In this document: piece by piece, positions 25,061-34,552 of the stretch
How the letters are laid out: every line of letters starts with the position of its first letter
How positions within the stretch are numbered: the stretch's first letter is position 1
Assembly (NCBI RefSeq): GCF_030160715.1
Contig: NZ_BSOW01000008.1
Span: forward strand, 62,001-126,000
Direction of reading: 5' to 3'
Length of the DNA: 64,000 nucleotides
Source of the DNA: Bradyrhizobium iriomotense
Lineage (GTDB): Bacteria > Pseudomonadota > Alphaproteobacteria > Rhizobiales > Xanthobacteraceae
Notes under the pieces: generated by a model
What the model was told of the DNA's origin: nothing
The model's database searches: none
Seen by the model: the letters and a program-made list of their open reading frames with translations, nothing else
Translations under genes and position numbers: made by a program

Positions 25061-25990
25061 ATGGCGATTGCCGAGACCCAAGTCTACATGCCACCGGCGC
25101 CGCGGCCCAAGCTCCGGCTGCTTGAGGACGAGCGTTGGCTCGCACTCGTGCTGTTGGTGCCGACCCTGGTGCTGCTCGGTATGTTCATCGCCTATCCTTT
25201 CGTGCGCGGCATCCTCCTGTCGGTGACCAACTCGCGCGTCGGCGTTCCAGGCGAGTTCGTCGGCCTCGCCAACTTCTACAAGATCTTCAATGACGGGATC
25301 TTTCGCACCTCCGTCTACAACACGTTTCTTTATACGGGCGTAACCACCGTTTTCAAGCTGGCGCTCGGGCTGTGGCTGGCCATGCTGCTCAACCGGAATT
25401 TCCGCGGCAAGGCTTTCACCCGTGCTTTCATCCTGCTGCCCTTCATCATCCCGACCGTGCTCTCGACTTTCGCCTGGAAGTGGATGTTCGACCCGACATT
25501 CAGCGTTCTCAATTGGCTCCTCTACCATTTCGGCTTGATCACGGGTCGGATCAATTGGCTGGGGGATCCAGACCTCGCCATGATCTCGATCATCATCGTC
25601 AACATCTGGCGCGGAGTGCCGTTCTACGCCATTAGCCTGCTCGCCGGCCTGCAGACCATCAGTCCGGAACTCGGCGAGGCCGCTGCCATCGACGGCGCCA
25701 GGCCGTGGCAGCGGTTCTGGTACATCACCTGGCCGCTGCTGCTGCCCGTGACCATGGTCGTGGTGCTGTTCTCGGTGATTCAGACGTTCGCCGATTTCCA
25801 GATCGTCTATGTGATGACAGGCGGCGGACCAGCCAATGCCACGCACCTGTTCGCCACCTACGCCTATCAGATCGGCATCGGCACCGGCCTTTTGAGCGAG
25901 GGCGCCGCTATCTCGCTTGCGATGTTTCCGGTTCTGTTTCTGGTCGTCATCATCCAACTTCTCTATATCCGCCGCGTCGAGGTCCGCTGA
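25061..25990 (+). CDS. ABC sugar permease, MalF/UgpA type
   Basis: A 309-residue inner-membrane protein with six predicted helices; the first is LALVLLVPTLVLLGMFIAYPF. The EAA loop that contacts the ATPase reads GEAAAIDGARPWQRFWYITWP. It starts 72 bp after the binding-protein gene and four bases before the second permease, as expected for an operon. The N-terminal 25 residues (PPAPRPKLRLLEDERW) are cytoplasmic and proline-rich. Confidence 0.92.
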   Translation: MAIAETQVYMPPAPRPKLRLLEDERWLALVLLVPTLVLLGMFIAYPFVRGILLSVTNSRVGVPGEFVGLANFYKIFNDGIFRTSVYNTFLYTGVTTVFKLALGLWLAMLLNRNFRGKAFTRAFILLPFIIPTVLSTFAWKWMFDPTFSVLNWLLYHFGLITGRINWLGDPDLAMISIIIVNIWRGVPFYAISLLAGLQTISPELGEAAAIDGARPWQRFWYITWPLLLPVTMVVVLFSVIQTFADFQIVYVMTGGGPANATHLFATYAYQIGIGTGLLSEGAAISLAMFPVLFLVVIIQLLYIRRVEVR

Positions 25991-25993
25991 GCC

Positions 25994-26845
25994 ATGATCG
26001 AAGGCGCAAGGTGGCGAAAATGGGCGTTCTTCTACCTCCCGATGGCGCTGTTCCTGCTTTTCCTGCTGTTCCCGTTCTATTGGATGGTGATCACTTCGGT
26101 GCGGCCGGATGGCGAGCTTTACCGACCCTGGAATTCGATCAACTACAATCCGTTCTGGACCTGGAAACCCACCTGGGACCACGTCAGATACCTGTTCGAG
26201 GAGACGCTGTTTGCATCTTGGCTGTGGAACACAACGTTCATCGCGCTCGCGTCAACGGCTATCTCGCTCGTCTGCGGCGTATTCGCCGGCTATGCTTTGT
26301 CGCGGCTGAATTTTCCATTTGCCGGCAGCCTGGGCACCGGTATCTTCATCACCTATCTGGTGCCCCAGACGCTGCTGTTCATTCCGCTGGCCGAGATCAT
26401 CCGCAACTATCGGCTTGGTGACACACCCTGGTCTCTGATTCTGACCTATCCGACCTTTCTTATTCCGTTCTGCACATGGCTCATGATGGGCTACTTCAAG
26501 GCAGTGCCCAAGGAGCTTGAGGAATGCGCGCGCATTGACGGCGCATCGCGTTGGCAGGCCATGCTCTACATCGTCATCCCAGTGGCGATCCCTGGCATCC
26601 TCTCGGCTGGCATCTTCGCTTTCACGCTGTCGTGGAATGAGTTCATCTATGCACTCGTCTTCCTGTCTTCGCCTGAGCAGAAGACAGTGCCGGTGGGCGT
26701 CACATCGGAGCTGATCCGCGGCGATGTATTCTTCTGGGGACCACTGATGGCCGGCGCCCTGCTCGGATCGATCCCGGTTGCAATCGCCTATTCGTTTTTC
26801 GTCGAGCACTACGTCGCGGGATTGACGGGATCGGTGAAGGGCTGA
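25994..26845 (+). CDS. ABC sugar permease, MalG/UgpE type
   Basis: A 283-residue partner of the preceding permease. It opens with [20 protein letters not shown] as helix 1, has the EAA loop [20 protein letters not shown] and ends [11 protein letters not shown], the usual MalG-type C-terminus. The ATG follows the upstream stop by three bases. Together the two permeases form the membrane channel. Confidence 0.92.
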   Translation: MIEGARWRKWAFFYLPMALFLLFLLFPFYWMVITSVRPDGELYRPWNSINYNPFWTWKPTWDHVRYLFEETLFASWLWNTTFIALASTAISLVCGVFAGYALSRLNFPFAGSLGTGIFITYLVPQTLLFIPLAEIIRNYRLGDTPWSLILTYPTFLIPFCTWLMMGYFKAVPKELEECARIDGASRWQAMLYIVIPVAIPGILSAGIFAFTLSWNEFIYALVFLSSPEQKTVPVGVTSELIRGDVFFWGPLMAGALLGSIPVAIAYSFFVEHYVAGLTGSVKG

Positions 26846-26918
26846 CAGCACCCCGGTCGCGGGATTGGAAAGCGCGCATGCAGAATGCGCAAAGGCGGTG
26901 GGGAGGCAGGTGAGACCA

Positions 26919-28010
26919 ATGGGACAGGTCGTCCTCAAGGGGATCAACAAGTTCTACGACAGCGTGCATGCTGTCAGAGACGTCAATCTGCAGATTCGCG
27001 ATAAGGAGTTCGTGGTACTCGTCGGGCCGTCCGGCTGCGGCAAAACGACGACGCTCAGGATGATCGCCGGGCTTGAAGCGATCAGCTCCGGCGATATCTC
27101 AATCGACGGCAACGTGATCAATGAACTGGCGCCCATGGACCGCGACATCGCCATGGTGTTCCAGAACTATGCGCTCTACCCGCACATGAGCGTGTACGAC
27201 AATATGGCGTTCGGCCTGAAGATGCGCAAATTCGGAAGGCCCGAGATTGAGAAGCGCGTGCGGGAGGCGGCCGACATCCTCGGCATCGGCGAATTGCTAA
27301 TGCGCAAGCCGCGCCAGCTTTCCGGCGGCCAGCGCCAGCGCGTGGCGTTAGGCCGTGCCATCGTGCGCCACCCGCGCGTGTTCCTGTTTGACGAGCCGCT
27401 GTCGAACCTTGATGCCAAGCTGCGGGTGCAGATGCGCGTTGAGCTCAAGAAGCTGCATCTGCGTCTCGGCACTACCGCCATTTACGTTACCCACGATCAG
27501 GTCGAGGCCATGACGCTGGGTGATCGGGTCGTCGTCATGAAGGATGGCGTCGTGCAGCAGGTGGGGGAGCCGCTCGAACTGTACAATCAGCCCGCCAACA
27601 AGTTCGTCGCCGGTTTCATCGGCTCCCCGGCCATGAATTTCGCCGCCGTCACAGTGACCGAGGCGAACGGATCGCTGATCGCCGAGAACTCCGGCTTGCG
27701 CATCAAGCTGCCGGACGAGACTGCGCAGCGCCTGCGCGGCCATATCGGCCACGAGGTCACGCTCGGCGTGCGCCCGGAGGACCTCACCGTGGCGGGCACA
27801 GCCGATCTCGATCACCCGTGCTTTGATGCTGTGATCGAGGTGGTCGAGCAACTCGGTTCGGAAATCCTGCTCGACATGAAGGTCGGCGAGGGTGTCATGG
27901 TGGCGTGCGTCGAGCCGACCGCGCGGGTGAAGGTACGCGACAAGCTGCGCGTTGCCATGCGCTCTTCGAGGCTTCACGTTTTCGACGCCAAGACTGAGGC
28001 GGCAATCTAA
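26919..28010 (+). CDS. ABC importer ATPase, UgpC/MalK type
   Basis: 363 residues: Walker [11 protein letters not shown] (about residue 34), Q-loop [11 protein letters not shown], signature [13 protein letters not shown], Walker [16 protein letters not shown] and the switch His in [12 protein letters not shown]-terminal MOBE/TOBE domain (about 240-363) is of the kind that takes regulatory input in MalK. ATG 26919 after GGGGAGG gives the standard [13 protein letters not shown] start; the earlier in-frame ATG is unlikely. It is the last gene of the importer operon. Confidence 0.93.
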   Translation: MGQVVLKGINKFYDSVHAVRDVNLQIRDKEFVVLVGPSGCGKTTTLRMIAGLEAISSGDISIDGNVINELAPMDRDIAMVFQNYALYPHMSVYDNMAFGLKMRKFGRPEIEKRVREAADILGIGELLMRKPRQLSGGQRQRVALGRAIVRHPRVFLFDEPLSNLDAKLRVQMRVELKKLHLRLGTTAIYVTHDQVEAMTLGDRVVVMKDGVVQQVGEPLELYNQPANKFVAGFIGSPAMNFAAVTVTEANGSLIAENSGLRIKLPDETAQRLRGHIGHEVTLGVRPEDLTVAGTADLDHPCFDAVIEVVEQLGSEILLDMKVGEGVMVACVEPTARVKVRDKLRVAMRSSRLHVFDAKTEAAI

Positions 28011-28404
28011 TGCCGACACAATCGGCGCCCAGACGAGATGAGCGCAACAGGCCAATTTTCCAGTTGCGAGGGGAATTCGCTGAAACCTGTGACCTGTCAC
28101 CAGCTTCCATGGCGCCCGGCGAGCGCGAAGGCAGCTGGGCCTAACCACATTCCCGAGTCCTTCTTGGTGCGCGTCGACGAGGTGATCGAATGACGATGTT
28201 GTTGCTGCGGTGCATGAGTCCGGAATTGGCCCGTCGCGTCGATTGGCTCGGTGCAGCGATATGTCTGAAGTTGATGGCAGACCGGAAGTAGCTGGCCTAC
28301 TGTAAAAGCGAGCGATTGACCCGTTGCTGACCTTCGGCAATTAACCAGTGGCGCCCGTCAGATGCCATGTGCTCATTGACTAGCGGCGCGGGCCTAGCGC
28401 ATGT
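28011..28404. other. Intergenic scar: gene-end remnant and repeats
   Basis: 28160-28192 reads SFLVRVDEVIE-stop, a scrap of the RADEVIE gene end of the substrate-binding proteins at 17-19 kb, without the rest of the gene. 28200-28220 matches 19269-19290 and 28225-28322 matches 18082-18179. So this gap is built from pieces of the 18-19 kb locus. Confidence 0.7.
28225..28322. repeat. 98-bp tail repeat, copy B
   Basis: Direct-orientation copy of 18082-18179 with three mismatches. The two copies bracket about 10 kb that includes the second substrate-binding protein, the hydrolase, the cyclase and the sugar importer. Confidence 0.85.
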
Positions 28405-31218
28405 CTATTCGATCAGGATCAGACCGGGAGGGAGTGACTCGTCGTAAAGACTGGCCCGGTCGGATCGTCCGATCGGAACGAACCCTTTGATTTTTGCGGT
28501 CTGCAGCGCAGGGACGCCGGATTTCTCCAGCTTGCTGGCAATCATGCCGCGCAAAGGCATGGGTAGGTCCAGGCTCCGATCGTCGACGACGCGCGCGGCC
28601 CGGAGGAACAGAATCTGCAGGTCGAGCAACTCGGGCGTAGTCCAATCGAAGCTCTGGAAAGCCTGATACGCGTGCTCGACGAGATCGGGCGAGACAACAG
28701 TCTCCGGCCCTGCGTAGAGCGGAGTTCGGTTGAGCAGGAGCCCGAGTGCCGCAAGATAAGGAGCGCAGTGTCGCTTTGCCCGTGCAAGCGTCACCGCGCT
28801 ATCGCAGAAGCAACGCACCAGTTCCGCCTTGGTGTCGTGGTGGATCAGTTCTAAGGATCCAGCCAAGCGCACGAGTTCGTCGGGCGCCTTGCCGCTGCGG
28901 ATCCTGTCGATCTCTCCGGCCATAAGCCTGGTCTGGCGTTCGCGCGTGAGCCCGCCCGCCACCCGGCGCCAGAGGATGTATTCCTGGCTCTTGATGCGCC
29001 GACCGGGGAAACACGGGCCATCATCGTGCACCCGCCACAGGGCATCGATACGAAGATCGTCCCGGACAACGCCGAAGCCCGGGCGCAGTAAGAAACCAGC
29101 CACGATGAGCCATGCCTCTTCGTGGTCGGCTGAACGTCGTCTGTCGTCCCGCCGCTCCTCGAGCGCTGGCCAAAGGGCGCGCAGCAGGGGCCCATTCCAT
29201 TCACTTCTGGCAGACGCGAGGATGCGCTCCATACCCTTGAGGATCGTGGCAGCAGTAATCTTGTTTTTCTTGCTGTTATTGGCAGGCTGGGTGAACACGA
29301 TCCCGATTTGCCTGCGTGCCGTTTCCAGCGCGTCCGCTGAAGCGTTCGGTTCAATCGGAGCGTTTTCCTCCCGTGCCCGCCCCGCACCGGGCGCGCCCGC
29401 GACGCCGTGGACGTGCTCGCGCATGTTGAATTCCAGCGGCCAGGACTGCTGGAAGGCGGGGTCGGCGCTGACGCATGATAATTGGAGCAGCCCCAGTGCG
29501 TTCATCTGCGCTGTCAGACGGACGGGCAACATCCCGCCCGCTTCCGATCCGGATAGCTCAGCCGTCCTGACGATGGTCTGGAGCGGGGGCAACGGGTGAA
29601 ATTCGCTTTCCGACCAGGAAACGATGTCTCCGGTCCGGCTGACGCTCTTCCGGGTTGAGGAATAAGCCTGGAAGCGCACCAGCTGATCGGTGCGGAGCTT
29701 AAGCCCAAGATCAGCGATCTCAAAAAGCTGCGACGGCGTTGCACCCTGAGGAAGAACGCATACGAGGGGCGGACGCACAGCCTGGCGATCCGTTGTCTGT
29801 ATTCCCTCCACTTCGAGAAAGATCGCAGCGGCGGCCCCAGCGGCGATGCGAGCCGAACGGTGGTGGAGAAGGGCACCAAATCGCGCGGCTCCGCGCGCCA
29901 CCGCCAGATCCGGCTCCTCGTTCTCCAGAACCTGCGGTACGAAGCCGTCCTGCCAGCCTCCGATTTGCTCGCGGAGTCTTTGGCGCAGGAGCGGAGGTCG
30001 AACGGATCCGCCGTTGAACAGGACGGCATCAATGCGCGGGCGATCGTTGAGGAATTCGGCAAGGTGTCGGGTTATCGCGCTGTCGGAAGGATAAGGAAGT
30101 CCCCATTCCCTCAGTGCCGCGTGCGTCCGGTACGGCCGCGCCGCCGCGTCGCAGAAGGGAAAAAATCCGTCCAGCAACAGGCTCTCGATTTCCGCGCGCG
30201 TCACCGCCGCCGCCTGCGAGCCGCCGACCATCCCCGACCCGCGACCGGCCAGTGCTACAACGAACCGCTCATCCGGCGGCCCCGTAGCGGCAAGCGCGCG
30301 CTCTTTCAGATGACGGCAGGCGGCGACGAGCTGATCCCATTGCGGGCCGGAAAGCCGGTCGCCCGCCCCGGCAAGCCGCGGCTCCAGGAAGTGGGCGACG
30401 GCAAGGTCGATATTGTCGCCGCCGAGCAGCGTATGCTCGCTCACCGCGACACGCCTGATGTCAGGGTCTTGCGTTTGCTCGTTGAGGCGAACTTCAAAAA
30501 TGCTGAAATCCGACGTGCCGCCGCCGATATCGATGACCAACACGTGTCGCAGCCCGGCATCGCCGTTGTCGGCCCGCTGCCATAATTCGCGCGCTGGGTC
30601 GTGGCTTTCCAGCCAGCAATAGAACGCAGCCTGTGGCTCTTCGAGCAGTCGCACATCGCCAGGGAAGCCTGCTTCCTCGGCGGCGGTAATCGTCAGCCGC
30701 TGCGCCGCCGCATCGAAGGAAGCCGGGACGGTGACCGTGATGTCTTGATCATCGAACGCAAACCCGGCCTGGGCAAACCGGCTGTTCCAGATCCCCCGCA
30801 GATAGTTCAGAATCAGTGCCGAGGCGCGAACCGGTGAGATTTTCTGCTCACGTGCCAGAACGGTTGATCCCCATGGTAGAAAGGGTGCCGACCGGTCGGC
30901 GGCGTGATGGCAAAGCCACGACTTCGCGGAATGGACGACCCGTCCGGGCGCTTCGCTTGCCTTCATGCGTGCAAAAAGGCCGACGATCCATTGCCCGTCT
31001 CCGACCACCTCACCGCGCAAGTGTGCTGCGACCGCTTCCTCTGGCAGGTACATGAAAGAAGGTAGCGTTGGCTTCTCGGTCAGACTCGCCAGGCCCTCCC
31101 ATTGCGGGACGAGAAGGACCTCTGGCGTCCCCTCGCCGACCAGTGGCGCGAATGCGAGTGCGGAATTGGTGGTGCCGAGATCAATACCAATGGCGAAGCG
31201 GGCGCGGTCTTTCGTCAA
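28405..31218 (-). CDS. Large Hsp70-family protein with long C-terminal extension
   Basis: 937 residues. The N-terminal actin-like ATPase has the phosphate-1 loop IGIDLGTTNSALAF, the Lys of SAKSWL (equivalent to DnaK Lys70), phosphate-2 VIDIGGGTSDFSIFEV and adenosine motif FNGGSVRPPLLRQRL. A beta-rich substrate-like part follows. The last 350 or so residues are helical and unlike DnaK (from ARREENAPIEPNASADALET on) and may be the DUF3731-type extension known in such proteins. The gene starts 27 bp after the other Hsp70 gene and is third in the DUF2760-Hsp70-Hsp70 unit. No DnaJ or GrpE gene is near, so this is not a classical chaperone operon. Cytoplasmic. Confidence 0.85.
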   Translation of the reverse strand: MTKDRARFAIGIDLGTTNSALAFAPLVGEGTPEVLLVPQWEGLASLTEKPTLPSFMYLPEEAVAAHLRGEVVGDGQWIVGLFARMKASEAPGRVVHSAKSWLCHHAADRSAPFLPWGSTVLAREQKISPVRASALILNYLRGIWNSRFAQAGFAFDDQDITVTVPASFDAAAQRLTITAAEEAGFPGDVRLLEEPQAAFYCWLESHDPARELWQRADNGDAGLRHVLVIDIGGGTSDFSIFEVRLNEQTQDPDIRRVAVSEHTLLGGDNIDLAVAHFLEPRLAGAGDRLSGPQWDQLVAACRHLKERALAATGPPDERFVVALAGRGSGMVGGSQAAAVTRAEIESLLLDGFFPFCDAAARPYRTHAALREWGLPYPSDSAITRHLAEFLNDRPRIDAVLFNGGSVRPPLLRQRLREQIGGWQDGFVPQVLENEEPDLAVARGAARFGALLHHRSARIAAGAAAAIFLEVEGIQTTDRQAVRPPLVCVLPQGATPSQLFEIADLGLKLRTDQLVRFQAYSSTRKSVSRTGDIVSWSESEFHPLPPLQTIVRTAELSGSEAGGMLPVRLTAQMNALGLLQLSCVSADPAFQQSWPLEFNMREHVHGVAGAPGAGRAREENAPIEPNASADALETARRQIGIVFTQPANNSKKNKITAATILKGMERILASARSEWNGPLLRALWPALEERRDDRRRSADHEEAWLIVAGFLLRPGFGVVRDDLRIDALWRVHDDGPCFPGRRIKSQEYILWRRVAGGLTRERQTRLMAGEIDRIRSGKAPDELVRLAGSLELIHHDTKAELVRCFCDSAVTLARAKRHCAPYLAALGLLLNRTPLYAGPETVVSPDLVEHAYQAFQSFDWTTPELLDLQILFLRAARVVDDRSLDLPMPLRGMIASKLEKSGVPALQTAKIKGFVPIGRSDRASLYDESLPPGLILIE

Positions 31219-31245
31219 GAACTACCTCCAGAGGCGGTCCGGCCC

Positions 31246-33078
31246 CTATTCCGTGCGGACCTGGAACTCAACCTTCCATCGGCGATCGGAGTTTGTGTGC
31301 CTCATCCAAAGCTCAAGGATGCCAAGTTCGGTGACGACGGGGCTGACGCGGACCGGCACCGCCTGCCCCACCGGGACGTCCAGTGCCGGGATCGCGACTT
31401 CAAGCAGGCCAGCGTCATCAAGCTCACGCTCGGCGTCGGGGAGTATCTGTCCCGGCGTATCGCCGCTTCGTACCGAGGAGGAGAAAAACCGAAACTCCGC
31501 CGTGCGGCCGGTGACAAGGCCGAACTCGCGTCCTTCGATCAGCAGTTCCGTGCCTTCCTGCATCCCCTGCGGGACAACACACAATGCCTTCAGCGGCAGC
31601 TTGTAGCCTGGAATGGCGGGCATCGACGGTTCCAGGCCGATGTAATAGGAGCGCGCCGCGCCAGCCTTGATGCGTATGCCCTTGCCAGTGGCGCGGAGAC
31701 GTCCGTAGATCGCGCCGCCGCGTGCGACGGCGAGGTCTGGTTCGAAACCCTGCAATTCGCGGACTGGCTGGCCGCCATTCCAGGACGCCAGCAGATCAAG
31801 CACCCGGTTACGGATTGGCGCTGCCTTGAAAACGCCCCCATTGAACAAGACCGCGGTTGGCATCAGCACCTGCGTGCCAGCCGATGCTCCCACCAGAGCG
31901 GCAAGCGTTTCGCTTGCCTTCACGTTCTGCAGGCTCTGAGCGAGAAACCGGGCGATATGCTTGCTGACGACCGGATCGGAAGCATACGGCAGACCGAATT
32001 CCTGCAGCCCTGCCCCACGGCCCTCGCGCGGCAGATCGTCAAGCCTGGTTCTGGCGAAAAAACCGTCGACAACAACTTGCTCTAGCGTCTCCCGATCGAG
32101 AGCCGTTGAGACAGTCTTGGCAAGCAGGCTGGAGCCGCGCGAGGGGACCGCGATTGGCGCCTGCGCCAGCCCGCCATCATCAAACAGGACGATCTTGGCT
32201 TTGGAGGCGGCGTGCACGAGCGCCAGGAATTGCCAGGAGTCCAGCCGTTTGCCCTCGGCCTCAAGCTTGGCGTTCAGCGCATATGCGAGCGCCAAATCCA
32301 TATTGTCGCCACCTAGCAGAATGTGCTCGCCGACGCTGACACGCTCAAGTTCGAGCCGGCCTTCAACATCTGTGACCGCGATCAAGCTGAAATCGGCTGT
32401 CCCACCACCGACATCGCAGACCAGCACGATATCGCCATCAGCAATCAGGTTTCGCCACTCTCTGCTCGTCTGCGCCATCCAGGCGTAGAATGCAGCCTGC
32501 GGCTCCTCCAGCAATGTGACATCCTCAAGCCCCGCAGTCTTGGCGGCCTCGGCGGTGAGGCTTCTTGCGACCTCATCGAACGAGGCAGGAACGGTTACAA
32601 CGATCTCGCCTTCCGAGAGGTCCCAATCCCGCCCCTGCGCCCGCTCGGTAAGCAGGAACGCGTCCCTGAGATGTTGGAGGTAAAGGTGTGAGCATTCGAA
32701 TGGCGAGAGCTTCTCTTCCGCGATGTCGGATCGCCAGGGCAGGATCCGCTGCTTCGGGTCGATATGCGGGTTGGACAGCCAGGATTTGGCGGAGGTCGCG
32801 AGGCGATCAGGCACGAGCGCCCCCCGCTCGCGTGCGAACTGGCCAATGATCGCGCGCTCCCCGGCATCGCTCCAGGGCAGAGGAAACGAACTCTCCGGGA
32901 ACTCCTCGGAATGCGGAATATAAATGGCCGACGGCAGCGTCGGCATATCGCCAATCTGATTTGGTCCCAGGGTCTGCGCGATTTCGACAATCCTGGTCTC
33001 ACCGCTCTCGAGATCGGCGATCGCGATTGCGCTGTTGCTGGTGCCGAGGTCGATGGCAAGACTGAAACGAGCGCTCAT
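31246..33078 (-). CDS. Hsp70-family protein, 610 aa
   Basis: The smaller of the two adjacent Hsp70s. Motifs are LAIDLGTSNSAIAI, SAKSWLSNPHID, LVCDVGGGTADFSLIAV, LLGGDNMDLALAYAL and FNGGVFKAAPIRNRV, so nucleotide binding should be intact. The C-terminal 180 residues form a beta-rich region ending LWMRHTNSDRRWKVEFQV and lack the long helical lid and EEVD-like tail of DnaK. It sits between the DUF2760 gene (117 bp upstream) and the 937-residue Hsp70 (27 bp downstream). Client and purpose are unknown. Confidence 0.87.
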   Translation of the reverse strand: MSARFSLAIDLGTSNSAIAIADLESGETRIVEIAQTLGPNQIGDMPTLPSAIYIPHSEEFPESSFPLPWSDAGERAIIGQFARERGALVPDRLATSAKSWLSNPHIDPKQRILPWRSDIAEEKLSPFECSHLYLQHLRDAFLLTERAQGRDWDLSEGEIVVTVPASFDEVARSLTAEAAKTAGLEDVTLLEEPQAAFYAWMAQTSREWRNLIADGDIVLVCDVGGGTADFSLIAVTDVEGRLELERVSVGEHILLGGDNMDLALAYALNAKLEAEGKRLDSWQFLALVHAASKAKIVLFDDGGLAQAPIAVPSRGSSLLAKTVSTALDRETLEQVVVDGFFARTRLDDLPREGRGAGLQEFGLPYASDPVVSKHIARFLAQSLQNVKASETLAALVGASAGTQVLMPTAVLFNGGVFKAAPIRNRVLDLLASWNGGQPVRELQGFEPDLAVARGGAIYGRLRATGKGIRIKAGAARSYYIGLEPSMPAIPGYKLPLKALCVVPQGMQEGTELLIEGREFGLVTGRTAEFRFFSSSVRSGDTPGQILPDAERELDDAGLLEVAIPALDVPVGQAVPVRVSPVVTELGILELWMRHTNSDRRWKVEFQVRTE

Positions 33079-33195
33079 GAGTGGCTTGACCTGGTTGTCG
33101 TGCTTTCAATTCGCGTTAAATAGCCGCGCGTGATGTAAAGCACCGGTTGTACGTGATCCGACTCGAGCGTCCGGCGTCCGGCCGATGCGAGCCGC

Positions 33196-33816
33196 TTATC
33201 TCAGTTCCACCTCCGCCGGAGCGATTGCTGGAAGTCGATGGGTCGAGTTCCGCAAAACGCGTGGTAGATTCACCGCATCCGTTTTCCAGCCGTGATGGAC
33301 AAGCACGCCCGAGAACGGCGCCGGACCGCTGATCTTGCCGAGCAGTCGGTACTCGTCCGGCGAATAGCCAGCGGCGACCTGCACCGTCGATCCCTCGCTC
33401 TCTGCGCGCACGGGGGAGATTCGAAAGTGCTCCAGCAGGGCAGTCTTGCACCCGGCATGGACCACACGCGCGGCTGCCCCAACCTGTGCATCATCATGCG
33501 CGTTGATGTCGTCCATCAGGAAGTCGACCAGCCGGCCCCTTGCTTGCAGCAACGCCAAAAAGCTGACGATCTCGGCGTCTGCCTGGTTTGCGCGTGTCGT
33601 CACAGGAATCGGTCGGGCCGCCTCAGCGTCAGCGCTTCGATTATCCCGTGATGAGCTGCGCCCGACAAGGATCGCAATCAGCGCGACAAGGCTCAGCGCC
33701 ACCGCCCCAGCCGATAGATACATTCGGAATGCGGTCGCTGCCGGCAGCAATTCCAAAGCATTCACCACGGCCAGGAGCAGGACCACTACGATCGCGATCA
33801 CTTTCATGGCATGCAT
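33196..33816 (-). CDS. DUF2760 membrane-anchored protein
   Basis: 206 residues. Two hydrophobic segments near the N-terminus (VIAIVVVLLLAVVNALELL and the MYLSAGAVALSLVALIAILV stretch) anchor it. The cytoplasmic DUF2760 domain follows: EIVSFLALLQARGRLVDFLM, DDINAHDDAQVGAAARVVHAGC, and the end FSGVLVHHGWK...VNLPRV. ATG 33816 is used; ATG 33807 is possible, and the much longer upstream reading is not. It leads the unit with two Hsp70s, a linkage I know as recurrent in proteobacteria but not explained. It may tether the Hsp70s to the membrane (inference). Confidence 0.82.
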   Translation of the reverse strand: MHAMKVIAIVVVLLLAVVNALELLPAATAFRMYLSAGAVALSLVALIAILVGRSSSRDNRSADAEAARPIPVTTRANQADAEIVSFLALLQARGRLVDFLMDDINAHDDAQVGAAARVVHAGCKTALLEHFRISPVRAESEGSTVQVAAGYSPDEYRLLGKISGPAPFSGVLVHHGWKTDAVNLPRVLRNSTHRLPAIAPAEVELR

Positions 33817-34282
33817 GATTAGCCGCAGCTCCCTTTGAGACGCATCAGCGTTGATTGATCCACGAAGAATATAGGATATCGACGGCTGTGGAAACCTAAC
33901 TAGGTCCGCCCAGCTTGTCGATTTCTCCGTTAAAAAGTCGGGCGCGGTGAACACAGCGCATTATTGCTGTTGCAAGAAGCGATCTTAATCACAGAAACGC
34001 GAGCGAGTATCCGAGGTGGCGCACTCAGGCTCAGTCTTGCCACCTATTGCGCGCGCACGTCGCGGCTCGTTCCAGCGATTTATTAAACCCATGACGCCGA
34101 CAACACGAGCGTCGATTTGAGTGAACGTTCCTGCTGCTCCCTTACCGAACGGACTACAAATGTTCTACAGCTAAGCGACGGCAAGTGGTCGCTGGGATGT
34201 CCGTTGTTGGCCGTGCGCCCCGAAGGCGCGAACCATCAGTAGAGGAGGATTCTACCCGGAAAGTTGTCGATTGGTCCGGTAG
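33817..34282. other. Intergenic, no gene recognised
   Basis: Contains the upstream region of the DUF2760 operon. Near 34198 the text ATGTCCGTTGTTGGCC recalls the worn repeat at 15490. Nothing else stood out. Confidence 0.35.
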
Positions 34283-34552
34283 CTAGCGAGCAGCTTGGTC
34301 GGGTAACCGGCTAGGTTGGAGCCTCGCGACAAAGGTCGCCGTAGGGCGGCTGAGCGATCCGGCGGGCCGTAACGTGAGTAAAGCCTGAGCAGGCCTCGCC
34401 CTGATCATTTCGATGACGTGTTGTTCGCCAATCGCCGCCACTCTGTAGCGATCGCCATCGACCTCACATTCTTCAAGAAAACGGTCCCGCGTGCCGTCGT
34501 CGCGATAGTGCTCGATCAAAGGCGCAAGAGGTGTGTAGTTGTACCACGTCAT
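34283..34552 (-). CDS. Hypothetical protein, 89 aa, coupled to an HNH-like gene
   Basis: ATG 34552 overlaps the upstream stop as ATGA. The first 60 residues look coding (MTWYNYTPLAPLIEHYRDDG, CEVDGDRYRVAAIGEQHVIE); the last 30 are Arg/Pro/Leu-rich and may be a worn or extended end. No family recognised. The coupling suggests joint function with the HNH-like protein. Confidence 0.5.
   Translation of the reverse strand: MTWYNYTPLAPLIEHYRDDGTRDRFLEECEVDGDRYRVAAIGEQHVIEMIRARPAQALLTLRPAGSLSRPTATFVARLQPSRLPDQAAR

Noticed and set aside
24728..26182. 484-codon minus-strand frame
   Set aside because: Antisense to the sugar importer genes, with His/Glu/Gln-rich shadow composition.
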